Shown here one piece after another: positions 27,709-36,332 of a stretch of DNA of 64,000 nt. The stretch is from positions 124,001-188,000 of the forward strand of contig JACQZU010000024.1 in assembly GCA_016213735.1 (NCBI GenBank), written 5' to 3'. The notes beneath the pieces were generated by a model, which searched no databases, was not told the origin of the DNA, and saw only the letters and a list, made by a program, of their open reading frames with translations. A program made the position numbers and the translations under genes. The stretch is from Acidobacteriota bacterium. Lineage in GTDB: Bacteria; Acidobacteriota; Holophagae; Holophagales; Holophagaceae. Position 1 is the stretch's first letter. Each line of letters starts with the position of its first letter.

Positions 27709-30164
27709 CGCAGCCCCAGTCCCAGCCGCAGCACGTCCGAGAGGACCCCTGCGGCGGTGACTTCCGCGCCGGCGCCGTAGCCGCGGATCACCATGGGTCG
27801 CGGGCTGTAGTGGGCCGTGAGGACGGAGAGGGCGTTCTCGCCGCCCTGAATCGGGAAGAGGGGATGATCAGGCCCCGCCTCCAGCAATCCTGTGCGGGCG
27901 CCGTCGGGGCCCACGCTCCCGGCGTAGCGGAGCACCTTGCCCTGGGCCCGGAGGGCCTCCACGCGTTTCCGGAAGGGCTCGTCCAGCTGGGGCAGCCGCG
28001 CCACGAAGGAATCCACGCTGCCGGAGTCGTCGAAGTCGGCGGGCAGCAGGCCCTCCAGCTTCACGTCCGAGGGCTCCAGCATCATGCCTGCCTCCCGGGC
28101 CAGGATCAGGACCTTTCGGGCCACGTCCGCGCCGCTGAGGTCGTCCCGGGGGTCGGGCTCGGTGAAACCCTTCTGCATGGCGTCCTTCACCGCATCCGAA
28201 AGGAGCACCCCCTCCCCCAGGCGTCCCAGGATGTAGCTCAAGGAGCCCGAAAGGACTCCCTCGAAGCGCAACAGCCGGTCCCCCGCGGCCATGAGTCCCT
28301 TCACCGTGTCGATGACCGGCAGGCCTGCGCCCACGTGGGTCTCGTAGTAGAAGCGGCGGCGGGACCGGGCGGACGCCTCCCGGATGGCGCGGTAGAGCGC
28401 GAGGCTCCCGGCGTTGGCCTTCTTGTTCGCGCTCACGGCGTGCAGCCCGGCGGCGATGATCCCCGGGGTGGCCTCGGCGAGCACGGGGCTGGCGCTGCAG
28501 TCCACGAAGACCGCCACCTCGGGCCGGCGGACCCCGATGGAGCTTCGCAGCCGCTCCAGGCTGGAGGGTTCCTCCGAAGCCTGGAGGCGGGCCCTGGCCT
28601 CGCCTGGGGCGATGCCGGCCTCCTCCAGCACCATGCGGCGGGAATTGGCCACGCCGCACAGGCGCAGGTCCAGCCCGGCGGCGGCCAGCTCGGGAATCTG
28701 CCGGTCCAGGAGCTCCAGGAGCTTGCTGCCCACCAGGCCCACGCCGAAGAGGTAGAGTTCCAGCGTCTCCCGCGTGCCGAAGCAGCGGCGGTGGGCGGCC
28801 CGCAGGCCCCGGGGTCCGTCCTCCCCGGAGAGCACGAGGGAGATGTTGCGCTCCCCGCTGCCCTGGGCGATGGCGATGATGTTGCATCCCGCGTCCGCCA
28901 TGGCGGAGGTGAAGGCCGCGGCCATTCCCACCCGGGTCCGCATGCCGTCGCCCACGGCGCTGAGGATGCCCAGCCCTGGCCGCAGCTCCACCTTCTCCAC
29001 CATCCCCGCCGCCAGCTCGGCCCGGAAGGCCTCCTGCAGGGCCTGGGCGGCGCGTTCCCCGTCCGACTCCTTCACCACGATGCAGATGCTCACCTCGCTG
29101 CTGCCCTGGGTGATGAGGACGACGCTGATCTCCTGCCTCGCCAGGGCTCCGAAGGCCCGTGCCGCCACGCCGGGGACGCCGGGCATGCCGGGCCCCCGCA
29201 GGTCCACCAGGGCCAGCCCCGGCAGCCAGCTGAGGCCCCGAACCCCCTGGGGGGGATCTCCCGCCTTGGCCGTCACCAGGCTGCCCGGCAGCTGGGGCCG
29301 GAAACTGTCCCGGATGCTCACGGGGATGCCCTTCTCCCGGGCCGGGGCGATGGTCTTGGGATGAAGCACCTTCGCGCCGAAGTGGGCCAGCTCCATGGCC
29401 TCCTCGAAGCTCAGCTCGGGAAGGGGGAAGGCTTCGGGCACGATGCGGGGGTCGGCGCTGTAGATCCCGTCCACGTCGGTCCAGATTTCCAGAAGGGCCG
29501 CGTCCAGGGCCGAGGCGGCCAGGGCGGCGCTGAAGTCCGAGCCGCCCCGCCCCAGCAGGACGACCTTGCCCGAGGCATCCCCCCCGAAGAAGCCCGGCAG
29601 AAGCACCAGCCGGTCTCCCCCGTCCCGAAGGGGCCCGAAGCGCTCGCGGATCCCCTCCAGCTGCGGGGTGGCCTCCAGGGGGTCCCCCGCGCAGAGGACC
29701 AGGTCCCTGGGGTCCAGCAGCCTCGCCGGCAGCCCCCGCTGCCGCAGCAGTTCCGCCAGGAGGGCGCAGGAGGCCCGTTCCCCGAAGGAGTAGAGCAGGG
29801 CCGTCACGCCCGGGCTGCACTCCTGGAGCAGGCTGATCCCCCGCAGCAGCTTGGCCAGGTCGGCGCCCAGGGCCTCGAGGGCCTCGCCGCAACGCTGTTC
29901 CAGGCCCAGGCTCCGGGCCAGCTCCTCGTGGCGGGCCCGGAAGGTCGAAAGGGGACCCTCCGGGTCCTCTCCCTTCGCCGCGCCCTCCGCAGCCTGCACC
30001 AGCAGGTTGGTCACCCCGGCCAGGGCCGAGGCCACCAGACAGACGCGGCCCTCCTTCAGGGCGGCCTCCGCCAGGTCGGCGATGGTGTTCATGCGCTCCG
30101 GGCCGTTGACGGAGGTGCCGCCGAACTTCATGACGCGCCAGGACTGTTTCGCGGAGGGATTCAT
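27705..30164 (-). CDS. thrA: Bifunctional aspartokinase / homoserine dehydrogenase
   Basis: 819 residues, the usual length of ThrA. The aspartokinase part has KFGGTSV (13-19) and FGGDASGKVVLLGRGGSDFSA with the substrate-binding residues. ACT-type regulatory repeats are at about 315-460. The homoserine dehydrogenase part starts near 465 (LYLFGVGLVGSKLLELL) and has VSANKKANAG and the catalytic-region EPDPRDDLSGADVARK. It catalyses the first and third steps from aspartate towards threonine. Feedback by threonine is expected from the ACT domains. Transcription is probably controlled by the attenuator at 30185-30329. Confidence 0.97.
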   Translation of the reverse strand: MNPSAKQSWRVMKFGGTSVNGPERMNTIADLAEAALKEGRVCLVASALAGVTNLLVQAAEGAAKGEDPEGPLSTFRARHEELARSLGLEQRCGEALEALGADLAKLLRGISLLQECSPGVTALLYSFGERASCALLAELLRQRGLPARLLDPRDLVLCAGDPLEATPQLEGIRERFGPLRDGGDRLVLLPGFFGGDASGKVVLLGRGGSDFSAALAASALDAALLEIWTDVDGIYSADPRIVPEAFPLPELSFEEAMELAHFGAKVLHPKTIAPAREKGIPVSIRDSFRPQLPGSLVTAKAGDPPQGVRGLSWLPGLALVDLRGPGMPGVPGVAARAFGALARQEISVVLITQGSSEVSICIVVKESDGERAAQALQEAFRAELAAGMVEKVELRPGLGILSAVGDGMRTRVGMAAAFTSAMADAGCNIIAIAQGSGERNISLVLSGEDGPRGLRAAHRRCFGTRETLELYLFGVGLVGSKLLELLDRQIPELAAAGLDLRLCGVANSRRMVLEEAGIAPGEARARLQASEEPSSLERLRSSIGVRRPEVAVFVDCSASPVLAEATPGIIAAGLHAVSANKKANAGSLALYRAIREASARSRRRFYYETHVGAGLPVIDTVKGLMAAGDRLLRFEGVLSGSLSYILGRLGEGVLLSDAVKDAMQKGFTEPDPRDDLSGADVARKVLILAREAGMMLEPSDVKLEGLLPADFDDSGSVDSFVARLPQLDEPFRKRVEALRAQGKVLRYAGSVGPDGARTGLLEAGPDHPLFPIQGGENALSVLTAHYSPRPMVIRGYGAGAEVTAAGVLSDVLRLGLGLR

Positions 30165-30184
30165 GGGAGCACCTGAAATACGAA

Positions 30185-30237
30185 GGCCCCGCGTCTGCGG
30201 GGCCGGTCGGGGGAGGAGAGCGTCCTAGACCAGCCCC
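30185..30237 (-). promoter_or_regulatory. thr operon attenuator: antiterminator and terminator arms
   Basis: On the minus strand the terminator stem is GGCCCCGC (30204-30197) with GCGGGGCC (30192-30185) around a 4-nt loop, ending 20 bp before the thrA ATG. The segment GACCGGCCCC (30208-30199), which includes the left terminator arm, can instead pair with GGGGCTGGTC (30237-30228). The latter is made of the last codons of the leader peptide, with one G-U pair. These two structures exclude each other, as in classical attenuation. The T-run after the terminator is weak (TTCGTATTT). Confidence 0.75.
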
Positions 30238-30329
30238 TGGATCCGAATGCCGGTGGTGGTATTGCCGGACAGGCCCCTTCCGCGGTGCCCGTGGGCGCCT
30301 CCGGCGGGGCAGGGGCAGATCGAACGCAT
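30225..30329 (-). CDS. thrL: thr operon leader peptide
   Basis: 34 codons on the minus strand, start ATG 30329 with GAAGGTAGAG upstream and stop TAG at 30227-30225. The C-terminal part is GNTTTGIRIQGLV: three ACC threonine codons in a row, then two isoleucine codons, Leu and Val. Stalling at these codons when threonyl- or isoleucyl-tRNA is scarce would leave the segment at 30237-30228 free to form the antiterminator. It lies 60 bp before thrA. It resembles the E. coli thr leader in logic (Thr and Ile codons) but not in sequence. Confidence 0.75.
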   Translation of the reverse strand: MRSICPCPAGGAHGHRGRGLSGNTTTGIRIQGLV

Positions 30330-30423
30330 GACTCTACCTTCGCTGAACCGGGGCCCGGGCGTCAACCCGGCTGCCCTCGTGGATCTTTCCACCCCTGCTA
30401 CGCTCGAATCCCGGAGGCGCGCC

Positions 30424-31071
30424 ATGTCCCTGGTCCTCGGCCACCGCGGCCTCTCCTCGCAGCACCTGGAGAACAGCATGGAGGCTTTCCGGGCCGCCCT
30501 GGCGGCGGGCATGGACGGCTTCGAACTGGACGCCCAGCCCACCGCCGACGGCGTCTGCGTGGTGATGCACGACGAGGATTTCCGGCGCACCTGCCGCGGC
30601 GCCGGCTCTGTGCGCTCAGCCAGGGCCGGGTCCATGCCCCTGCTGAAGAACGGCGAGTCCATCCCCCGCCTCGTGGACGCGCTGGAGCTTCCGGCCAGGC
30701 TCGTCAACGTCGAGCTGAAGGGAGAGCCCGGGTGGCAGCAGGCCCTTGCGGCGGTGGAAGCCGCCGACGCCCTGGACCGCGTGCTCTTCAGCAGCTTCGA
30801 GCCCAGCGAAGTGCTCCAGCTCTGGAACGCCTGTCCCCGCGTCCGCTGCGGGTTCCTCTGGGACCGCGCCGAGGCCCTGGACCTCACCCCCGAGGAACTG
30901 GCCGACCTTCCTGCTGCCCTCTGGCTGCACCCTCCACTCAAGGCCGTGATGGCCCGCCCCGCCCAGTGGGCGCCCTACGCATCCCGCCTCGCCGTGTGGG
31001 GCATGACGTCCGCCGCCGAAGCCAAGGCCCTGCCCTTCGAGCCCGCGGTGGTCATCGCCGACGGTTGGTGA
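30424..31071 (+). CDS. Glycerophosphodiester phosphodiesterase
   Basis: 215 residues from ATG 30424, with GGAGG 7 bp upstream. The family start LGHRGLSSQHLENSMEAF carries the catalytic His-Arg and metal Glu. The segments GFELDAQPTADGVCVVMHDE and VNVELKG complete the active site (Glu/Asp and His). It hydrolyses glycerophosphodiesters to glycerol-3-phosphate and an alcohol. No signal peptide, so it is cytoplasmic. An extended -10 like TGCTACGCT at 30396-30404 may drive it. It is divergent from thrA and convergent with the Npt-like transporter. Confidence 0.93.
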   Translation: MSLVLGHRGLSSQHLENSMEAFRAALAAGMDGFELDAQPTADGVCVVMHDEDFRRTCRGAGSVRSARAGSMPLLKNGESIPRLVDALELPARLVNVELKGEPGWQQALAAVEAADALDRVLFSSFEPSEVLQLWNACPRVRCGFLWDRAEALDLTPEELADLPAALWLHPPLKAVMARPAQWAPYASRLAVWGMTSAAEAKALPFEPAVVIADGW

Positions 31072-31084
31072 GGCCTCATGCCAA

Positions 31085-31222
31085 GGGGCGGTCAATTCAA
31101 AATAAAGACAATACTCACCGCCAAGGTCCCAAGCACGCCAAGAACTGCATGAGTATTGGATTTCCTATTCTTGGCGTCTTGGATTCTTGGCGGTGGGTTA
31201 TTCATCTTTGAACGCCCATTCG
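31085..31222. repeat. Dispersed hairpin repeat, copy B
   Basis: Second copy of the element at 6820-6963, same orientation. It fills nearly the whole gap between the convergent glycerophosphodiesterase and Npt-like transporter genes, ending 2 bp before the transporter stop. The right arm CTTGGATTCTTGGCGGTG and the tail TTCATCTTTGAACGCCCATTCG match copy A with very few changes. The left arm is more divergent (CACCGCCAAGGTCCCAAG) and lacks the 8-bp tandem. Confidence 0.8.
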
Positions 31223-31224
31223 TA

Positions 31225-32550
31225 TCATGGGGCCTCCGCGTCCTTCCCCAGCATCCGGCCCGCCCACTTCCCCAGCCAGGCCCCGCTTCCGAGCCACAGG
31301 GCCGAGAGCACAAGGGCCGCGGGCGCGAAACCCGCGCCGAGCCGGGCAAGAAGGGTGGGGATCCAGGCGCCGGCGATGTCGCCTGTCCGGTACACGAAGG
31401 TGTCGATGAAGGGCTTGCTCTTGTACTTCTCGCCGGGACCCAGGGGGATGTACAGCAACTCCCGCGCCGGGCGGTCCACCGCGTGGTGCAGACCTCGGCG
31501 CGCCACCATCACGGCCCCCAGGGTGACGAAGCTCGGCCAGAGAGCCAGGGCCGCAAATCCCCCGAGCGTGAGAAGGGGCAGGAGGCAGAGCACGATCCCG
31601 ATGCCGATGCGGCGCAGGATCCTCCCCGTGAAGAGAAGTTGGGTGCCCAGCGTGAGCAGGTTCGTCCAGAGGTCCAGCCTGGCGAACGCGGCCGTCCGGG
31701 CGGCCGTTCCGCTGAAGGTCTTCGCGACGATGCGGCCCTGCTCCAGGTAGAGCAGGGTGGAGGTGATCGTGAACAGCAGCAGGTAGGCGGCCATGAGGCG
31801 GAGGTAGGGCGAGGAGCCCAGCAGGCGCAGGCCCTCGAGGGCGCCCGGACCCGGTTCACGCGCTTCGCCCGCCCGGTCGCCCAGACCCCGGCGGTCGCAG
31901 AGCCCGTGCACGCACCACACCGTGCCCTCCAGGACCAGGGCCGCGAAGAGCAGAAGCACGGGGGTGCCCGCCTGAAGTTGAAGGGCGCCGAGGTGGATCC
32001 CGCTGCTGAGGGCCGCGGCCACCCAGGCCCCCGTGATGGCCCCGGCGCTTCCCCCCAGGGCGACGATCCCGAAGAGCCGGCGCCCCTGCTCCTCGGTGAA
32101 GAGGTCCGTCATGAAGCCCCAGAAAAGGGAGACCACGAAGAGATTGAAGACACTCAACCAAACGTAGAAGGTGTAGCCCAGCCAGGGGGAGGGTCTGCCT
32201 GACGACAGCACCAGGGCCAGGAAGAACACCACGATGGTTGCGCAAAAGACCCGGGTGGCTCCGGGGATGAAGCGGCGGCGGGGGAAGCGGGACACCAGGG
32301 CCCCGAAGAGCGGGTTCACCGCCAGCATGGCCACCAGGGTGCCGCTCATGAGCCAGGGCAGGTTGTCGGCTCCACGGGCGATGCCGAAGGTCTCCCGCAT
32401 GGGGCGCAGGAGGTAGTAGCCCAGCAGGAGGAGGAAGAAATACCCTCCCGAGAGAAGCAGCAGGGGGCCCTCCCCGGGGCGCACAAGAACGAGGCCCGCG
32501 GCCCATCGGGAGACCCGGCCCTCAGGGCGATGCTCGGGATGCTCAGACAT
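31225..32550 (-). CDS. Npt1/TlcC-like NTP/NDP or MFS-fold transporter
   Basis: 441 residues from ATG 32550 (MSEHPEHRPEG). About 11-12 hydrophobic segments are present. Segments such as YYLLRPMRETFGIARGADNLPWLM, WGFMTDLFTEEQGRRLFG and FGIVALGGSAGAITG match the acidobacterial and bacteroidete branch of the ATP/ADP exchange transporter family (TlcC/Npt), which has an MFS-like fold. In free-living bacteria this branch is not shown to exchange nucleotides, so the substrate is left open. It stands alone on the minus strand, with the dispersed repeat directly after its stop. Confidence 0.8.
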   Translation of the reverse strand: MSEHPEHRPEGRVSRWAAGLVLVRPGEGPLLLLSGGYFFLLLLGYYLLRPMRETFGIARGADNLPWLMSGTLVAMLAVNPLFGALVSRFPRRRFIPGATRVFCATIVVFFLALVLSSGRPSPWLGYTFYVWLSVFNLFVVSLFWGFMTDLFTEEQGRRLFGIVALGGSAGAITGAWVAAALSSGIHLGALQLQAGTPVLLLFAALVLEGTVWCVHGLCDRRGLGDRAGEAREPGPGALEGLRLLGSSPYLRLMAAYLLLFTITSTLLYLEQGRIVAKTFSGTAARTAAFARLDLWTNLLTLGTQLLFTGRILRRIGIGIVLCLLPLLTLGGFAALALWPSFVTLGAVMVARRGLHHAVDRPARELLYIPLGPGEKYKSKPFIDTFVYRTGDIAGAWIPTLLARLGAGFAPAALVLSALWLGSGAWLGKWAGRMLGKDAEAP

Positions 32551-32723
32551 CAGGGGGCGGCTCCTTGTACCTATATTGCAACACGAGGTATGACCCCCTG
32601 GGGGTCCCTTCGAACGATTTCCGCGGGCCACCTCCTACCTGCCATCCTGCCGTGACGCCCCCCGGACCCTCATCCTTCCTGACCTTGCTCTCTGCCCGGG
32701 GACACCCGGACCCCGGAGCCCCC

Positions 32724-32948
32724 ATGTGCCACCCCGCCACCATCGGCCAAGCGACCCTGGCCCCGGACGGCACGGTCATCCTGGATCTGCGGGCCCAGGG
32801 CTCCGGAGCCTTGGGCGATGCCCAGTTCCGCTATCCCCCCGGGCATCCGGAACGGGAAGGGGTCCTGCGGCACCTTGGGGGGCTTGCCCCCGGGGAGGTC
32901 AAACCGGTGCCCCCGTGGGAATTCGGAAGGACCTTCAATCCACCTTGA
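32724..32948 (+). CDS. Small conserved-looking hypothetical protein
   Basis: 74 residues from ATG 32724, with CCGGAGCC upstream. The sequence (MCHPATIGQATLAPDGTVIL, then LGDAQFRYPPGHPE) has normal composition and no signal peptide. Its 3' end overlaps the convergent kdpE stop by 14 bp. I do not recognise a family. A -35/-10 pair TTGTAC/TATGAC spaced by 18 bp lies about 120 bp upstream. Confidence 0.45.
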   Translation: MCHPATIGQATLAPDGTVILDLRAQGSGALGDAQFRYPPGHPEREGVLRHLGGLAPGEVKPVPPWEFGRTFNPP

Positions 32949-33630
32949 GCCGGTAGCCCACACCGAGTTCCGTGAGCAGGTGCTTCGGCCGGGCGGGGTC
33001 GGTTTCCAGTTTGTGACGGAGCTGGGCCATGTAGACGCGAAGGTAGTGGGGCTGGGCCGCGGCCACGCCACCCCAGACCTCCCGCAGCAATTGGGGATGG
33101 GTCAGCACCTTTCCGGCGTGCCGGGCCATGACGGCCAGGAGCTTGAACTCGTTGGGGGTGAGGTGGACTGGGGATCCCCCCCGGCGGACCTCCCGGGAGG
33201 CTGGATCGATTTCGACGTCACCCCAGCGAAGGGGGGCCTCCTGGTCCGGGCCGGACCCCCGGGCATGGCGCAGGGCGACGCGGATCCGTGCCAGGAGTTC
33301 GCCGGTGCCGAAAGGCTTGGTGAGGTAGTCGTCCACCCCGAGGTCCAGGGCTTTCACCTTGTCCTCCTCCCGACCCCGGGCGCTGACCACGATGATGGGA
33401 ACCTGGCTCCATTCCCGGATCCGGCGTCCCACCTCGAGGCCATCCAGGTCGGGCAGGCCAAGATCGAGGAGGATCACGTCCGGGTGGAGGGAGGTGGCCA
33501 GGCGCATGCCCTGAGCTCCGTCCACCGCCTCCTCCACCCTGTACCCGTGGGAACCCAGCGCGGTGCGGAGGAAGCGGCGGAGCTGGGGCTCGTCCTCGAC
33601 CACGAGCACCAGGGGGGCGGATTCATCCAT
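32935..33630 (-). CDS. kdpE: Response regulator KdpE
   Basis: 231 residues, OmpR family. The receiver domain (1-120) has the acidic pair at VVEDE, the phospho-acceptor Asp in VILLDLGLPDLDG and the Lys in LTKPFG. The winged-helix DNA-binding domain (about 130-228) has LTPNEFKLLAVMARHAGKVLT. It activates kdpFABC when KdpD signals low potassium. Its ATG lies 8 bp inside the kdpD 3' end. Confidence 0.96.
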   Translation of the reverse strand: MDESAPLVLVVEDEPQLRRFLRTALGSHGYRVEEAVDGAQGMRLATSLHPDVILLDLGLPDLDGLEVGRRIREWSQVPIIVVSARGREEDKVKALDLGVDDYLTKPFGTGELLARIRVALRHARGSGPDQEAPLRWGDVEIDPASREVRRGGSPVHLTPNEFKLLAVMARHAGKVLTHPQLLREVWGGVAAAQPHYLRVYMAQLRHKLETDPARPKHLLTELGVGYRLKVD

Positions 33631-36316
33631 GATCCACGTCCTCGGAAGGGGGGCCCTCGGGGGGGCTGGGATGGGGCAGGCCGATGAGGAAGTGGGCCCC
33701 GCCCTCCGGCCGGTTCGACGCCGAGATCCACCCCCCGTGGGCCTTCACGAGCCCGCGGCAGATGGCCAGCCCCAGGCCGGCGCCCGGACGCGCGGTGGGC
33801 GCCGACCCCCGGACGAGCTTCTCGAAGATTTTCTCCTCCTCCCCGGGCTGGATTCCGGGCCCCGAATCCGTGAGGGAGAGCAGCAGGAAGTCTCCCTCCA
33901 GCCTGGAGGCCAGCCCAAGGGGACTCCCGGGGGAGCTGTACTTGAGGGCGTTCTCCAGGAGGTTCACCAGAACCTGCTCGATGAGGATGGGATCCACGGC
34001 CACGAGGGTGTCCGTGAGGTCCAGCCGCACGGGCCGATCTCCCAGGGATGCCTCCATGCGCGCCAGAGCCGATCCGATCACCTCTTCCAGTGGGACCCAC
34101 TCCTTCTGCACCTTGAGGGTTCCCGATTCCAGGCGGGTGAGGTCCAGAAGGTTGATCACCAGGCGGTGAAGCCGCTGGGATTCCTCCTGGATGGTGCTGA
34201 GGAGGTCGCGCCGGCCCTCGGGGGTCAGGGCCTCCGGAGGGTCCAGGAGGGTGCTCGCGGCTCCCGTGATGGCCCCGAGAGGTGTCCGCAGGTCGTGGGA
34301 GATGCTGCTGAGCAGGACATTGCGCATCTGCTCCCGGTCCACCTCCCGGCGCGCCTGGGCCCGCTCCTCGGCCAGCCGCGCCCGTTCCAAGGTGAGGGCG
34401 GCCTGGCTCGCGAGGGCTTCCAGGAGATGCCGCTGCCCCTGGTCCAGGTCCGGCCTTTCCTTGGGCAGGAGCAAGCCTAGAACACCCACTGGGCCCTCCG
34501 TTCCCAGCAACGGCAGGTAGCTGCCCCGGGCCCCCGGGAGGGTGTCGGTCCCCCGGCCCGCCGGGGCCTGGTGGTCGAAGGCCCACTGGGCCACGGCCAG
34601 TTCCTCTTCGCCCTTCAGGCTTCCCGAGGAATCGGGTGCCAGCTGCCCGGAAGCCTCGGGAAGCAGCAGGGCCACCGGGCATCCGAAACGCTGGGAGATC
34701 CTCTCCCGGGCGGCATCCCGGACCTTGCCGGCCTCGCCCTCCCGGGCCAGGTCCGCACTGAAGTGGTACAGCTCCTGGGCGTGTTGCTCCCGATCCCGCG
34801 CCATCCTGGCCTGGGCCCGGATGCGCTCCGCCATGTCCCCGATGGCGAGGCCCACCCCGAGCATGATCGCGAAGGTCCCCACGTGCTTCATGTCCTCCAC
34901 GGCGAAGGTGTAGTAGGGCGGGACGAAGAGGAAATCCAGGGCGGCCACGGCCATCACCGAAGTGCCCAGGGCCGTCCAGCGTCCGAAACGGGCCGCCATG
35001 ACGGCGATGCAGAGCAGGTACAGCATCGTCATGTCGGCGAGGTCCAGGTGGCCCCGGAGCAGGTGATTGAGCGCCGAGCAGAGGGCGACCGCGGCGGCGG
35101 CCATCCCCAGGCCCGCCCAGGAAGGGAGCCCCAGGGCCGGGAGCAGCGTCAGGCGATCCTTTCTGGAGGTCCCTTCCCCCGCCACCACGTGGATATCAAT
35201 GTCTCCGCTCCGGTGCACCAGGTCCATCACCAGGGAACTCGAGAAGCGTTCCACCCAGGGTGCCCTGGAGGGCTTGCCGACCACGATCTTGGTGGCGCGC
35301 CGGGCGCGGGCAAAGGCCAGCAGGTCCTCCACCGCGTGGAGCCCCTCGGGAGGGGCATCCACCACCTCCGCCCCCAGGCGCTCGGCGAGGCGGAGGGCCT
35401 CCTGGACCCGGGCCTCGGCCTCCGCCGAGTGGAGCAGCCCCCGGAACCGTTCGACGTGGACCGCCATCCAAGGAGCCCCCAGGGCGGCGGCCATTCGGGC
35501 GGTGTACCGAACCAGGCGGGTGCCCTCGGGAGAGGCCCCGACCGCCACCAGGATCCGTTCAGCCGCGGGCCAGGTCTGGTGGATTCCCTCGGCCTCCATG
35601 TACCGGCGCATTTCCGCGTCCACGCGTTCCGCGGTCTTCCGGAGGGCCATTTCACGAAGGGCCAGGAGGTTTCCCTTCCTGAAAAATCGGTCCGCAGCCT
35701 GTTTCGCCTGCTCCGGAAGGTAAACCTTCCCGTCCCGGAGGCGCTGCTGCAGGACCTCCACCGGCAGGTCCACGAGCTCGATCTCGTCGGCCCGTTCCAG
35801 GACGGTGTCGGGAACCGTCTCCCGCACAAGAACGCCCGTGATCTTGGCCACGGCGTCGCGATGGGTCTCGATGTGCTGGATGTTGACGGTGGTGAAGACC
35901 TCGATGCCCGCGTCGAGCAGCTCCATCACGTCCTGCCACCGCTTGTCGTGCCGGCCCCCGGGGGCGTTGGTGTGGGCCAGTTCGTCCACCAGGAGCAGGG
36001 CGGGCTTCCGGGCCAGGGCCCCGTCCAGGTCGAACTCCTCCAGGGAGACGCCGCGGTAGGGGACCTGTTTGCGGGGCAGGAACTCCATTCCCTCGAGGAG
36101 GGCGGCCGTCTCGCTGCGGCCGTGGGTCTCCACCACCCCGGCGACCACCTCGCCTCCCCCGGCCTGGCGGGCCCTTGCCTCCTGGAGCATGGCGAAGGTC
36201 TTCCCGACCCCGGGGGCGGCCCCGAGAAAGACCTTCAGGCGGGCCCGACCCTGCAACCGTTCCGCGGCCTGCACCTGACGGAGCAGGTGATCGGGATCCG
36301 GACGGCGATGCTCCAA
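33623..36316 (-). CDS. kdpD: Osmosensitive potassium channel sensor kinase KdpD (canonical copy)
   Basis: About 897 residues if started at the TTG at 36316, which sits 8 bp after AGGAGG; an in-frame TTG at 36388 without such a site is less likely. The KdpD domain has an intact Walker A, GAAPGVGKT (Lys about 39), and Walker B LLLVDELAHTN. A Usp domain follows (about 245-370, [23 protein letters not shown]). Then come four membrane helices (about 395-495), a GAF-like region and a histidine kinase core with ISHDLRTPLG, NLLENALKYS and GAGLGLAICRG. All catalytic motifs look functional. It phosphorylates KdpE. Confidence 0.95.
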   Translation of the reverse strand: MEHRRPDPDHLLRQVQAAERLQGRARLKVFLGAAPGVGKTFAMLQEARARQAGGGEVVAGVVETHGRSETAALLEGMEFLPRKQVPYRGVSLEEFDLDGALARKPALLLVDELAHTNAPGGRHDKRWQDVMELLDAGIEVFTTVNIQHIETHRDAVAKITGVLVRETVPDTVLERADEIELVDLPVEVLQQRLRDGKVYLPEQAKQAADRFFRKGNLLALREMALRKTAERVDAEMRRYMEAEGIHQTWPAAERILVAVGASPEGTRLVRYTARMAAALGAPWMAVHVERFRGLLHSAEAEARVQEALRLAERLGAEVVDAPPEGLHAVEDLLAFARARRATKIVVGKPSRAPWVERFSSSLVMDLVHRSGDIDIHVVAGEGTSRKDRLTLLPALGLPSWAGLGMAAAAVALCSALNHLLRGHLDLADMTMLYLLCIAVMAARFGRWTALGTSVMAVAALDFLFVPPYYTFAVEDMKHVGTFAIMLGVGLAIGDMAERIRAQARMARDREQHAQELYHFSADLAREGEAGKVRDAARERISQRFGCPVALLLPEASGQLAPDSSGSLKGEEELAVAQWAFDHQAPAGRGTDTLPGARGSYLPLLGTEGPVGVLGLLLPKERPDLDQGQRHLLEALASQAALTLERARLAEERAQARREVDREQMRNVLLSSISHDLRTPLGAITGAASTLLDPPEALTPEGRRDLLSTIQEESQRLHRLVINLLDLTRLESGTLKVQKEWVPLEEVIGSALARMEASLGDRPVRLDLTDTLVAVDPILIEQVLVNLLENALKYSSPGSPLGLASRLEGDFLLLSLTDSGPGIQPGEEEKIFEKLVRGSAPTARPGAGLGLAICRGLVKAHGGWISASNRPEGGAHFLIGLPHPSPPEGPPSEDVDHG

Positions 36317-36332
36317 GGAAAGGACCTCCTGT

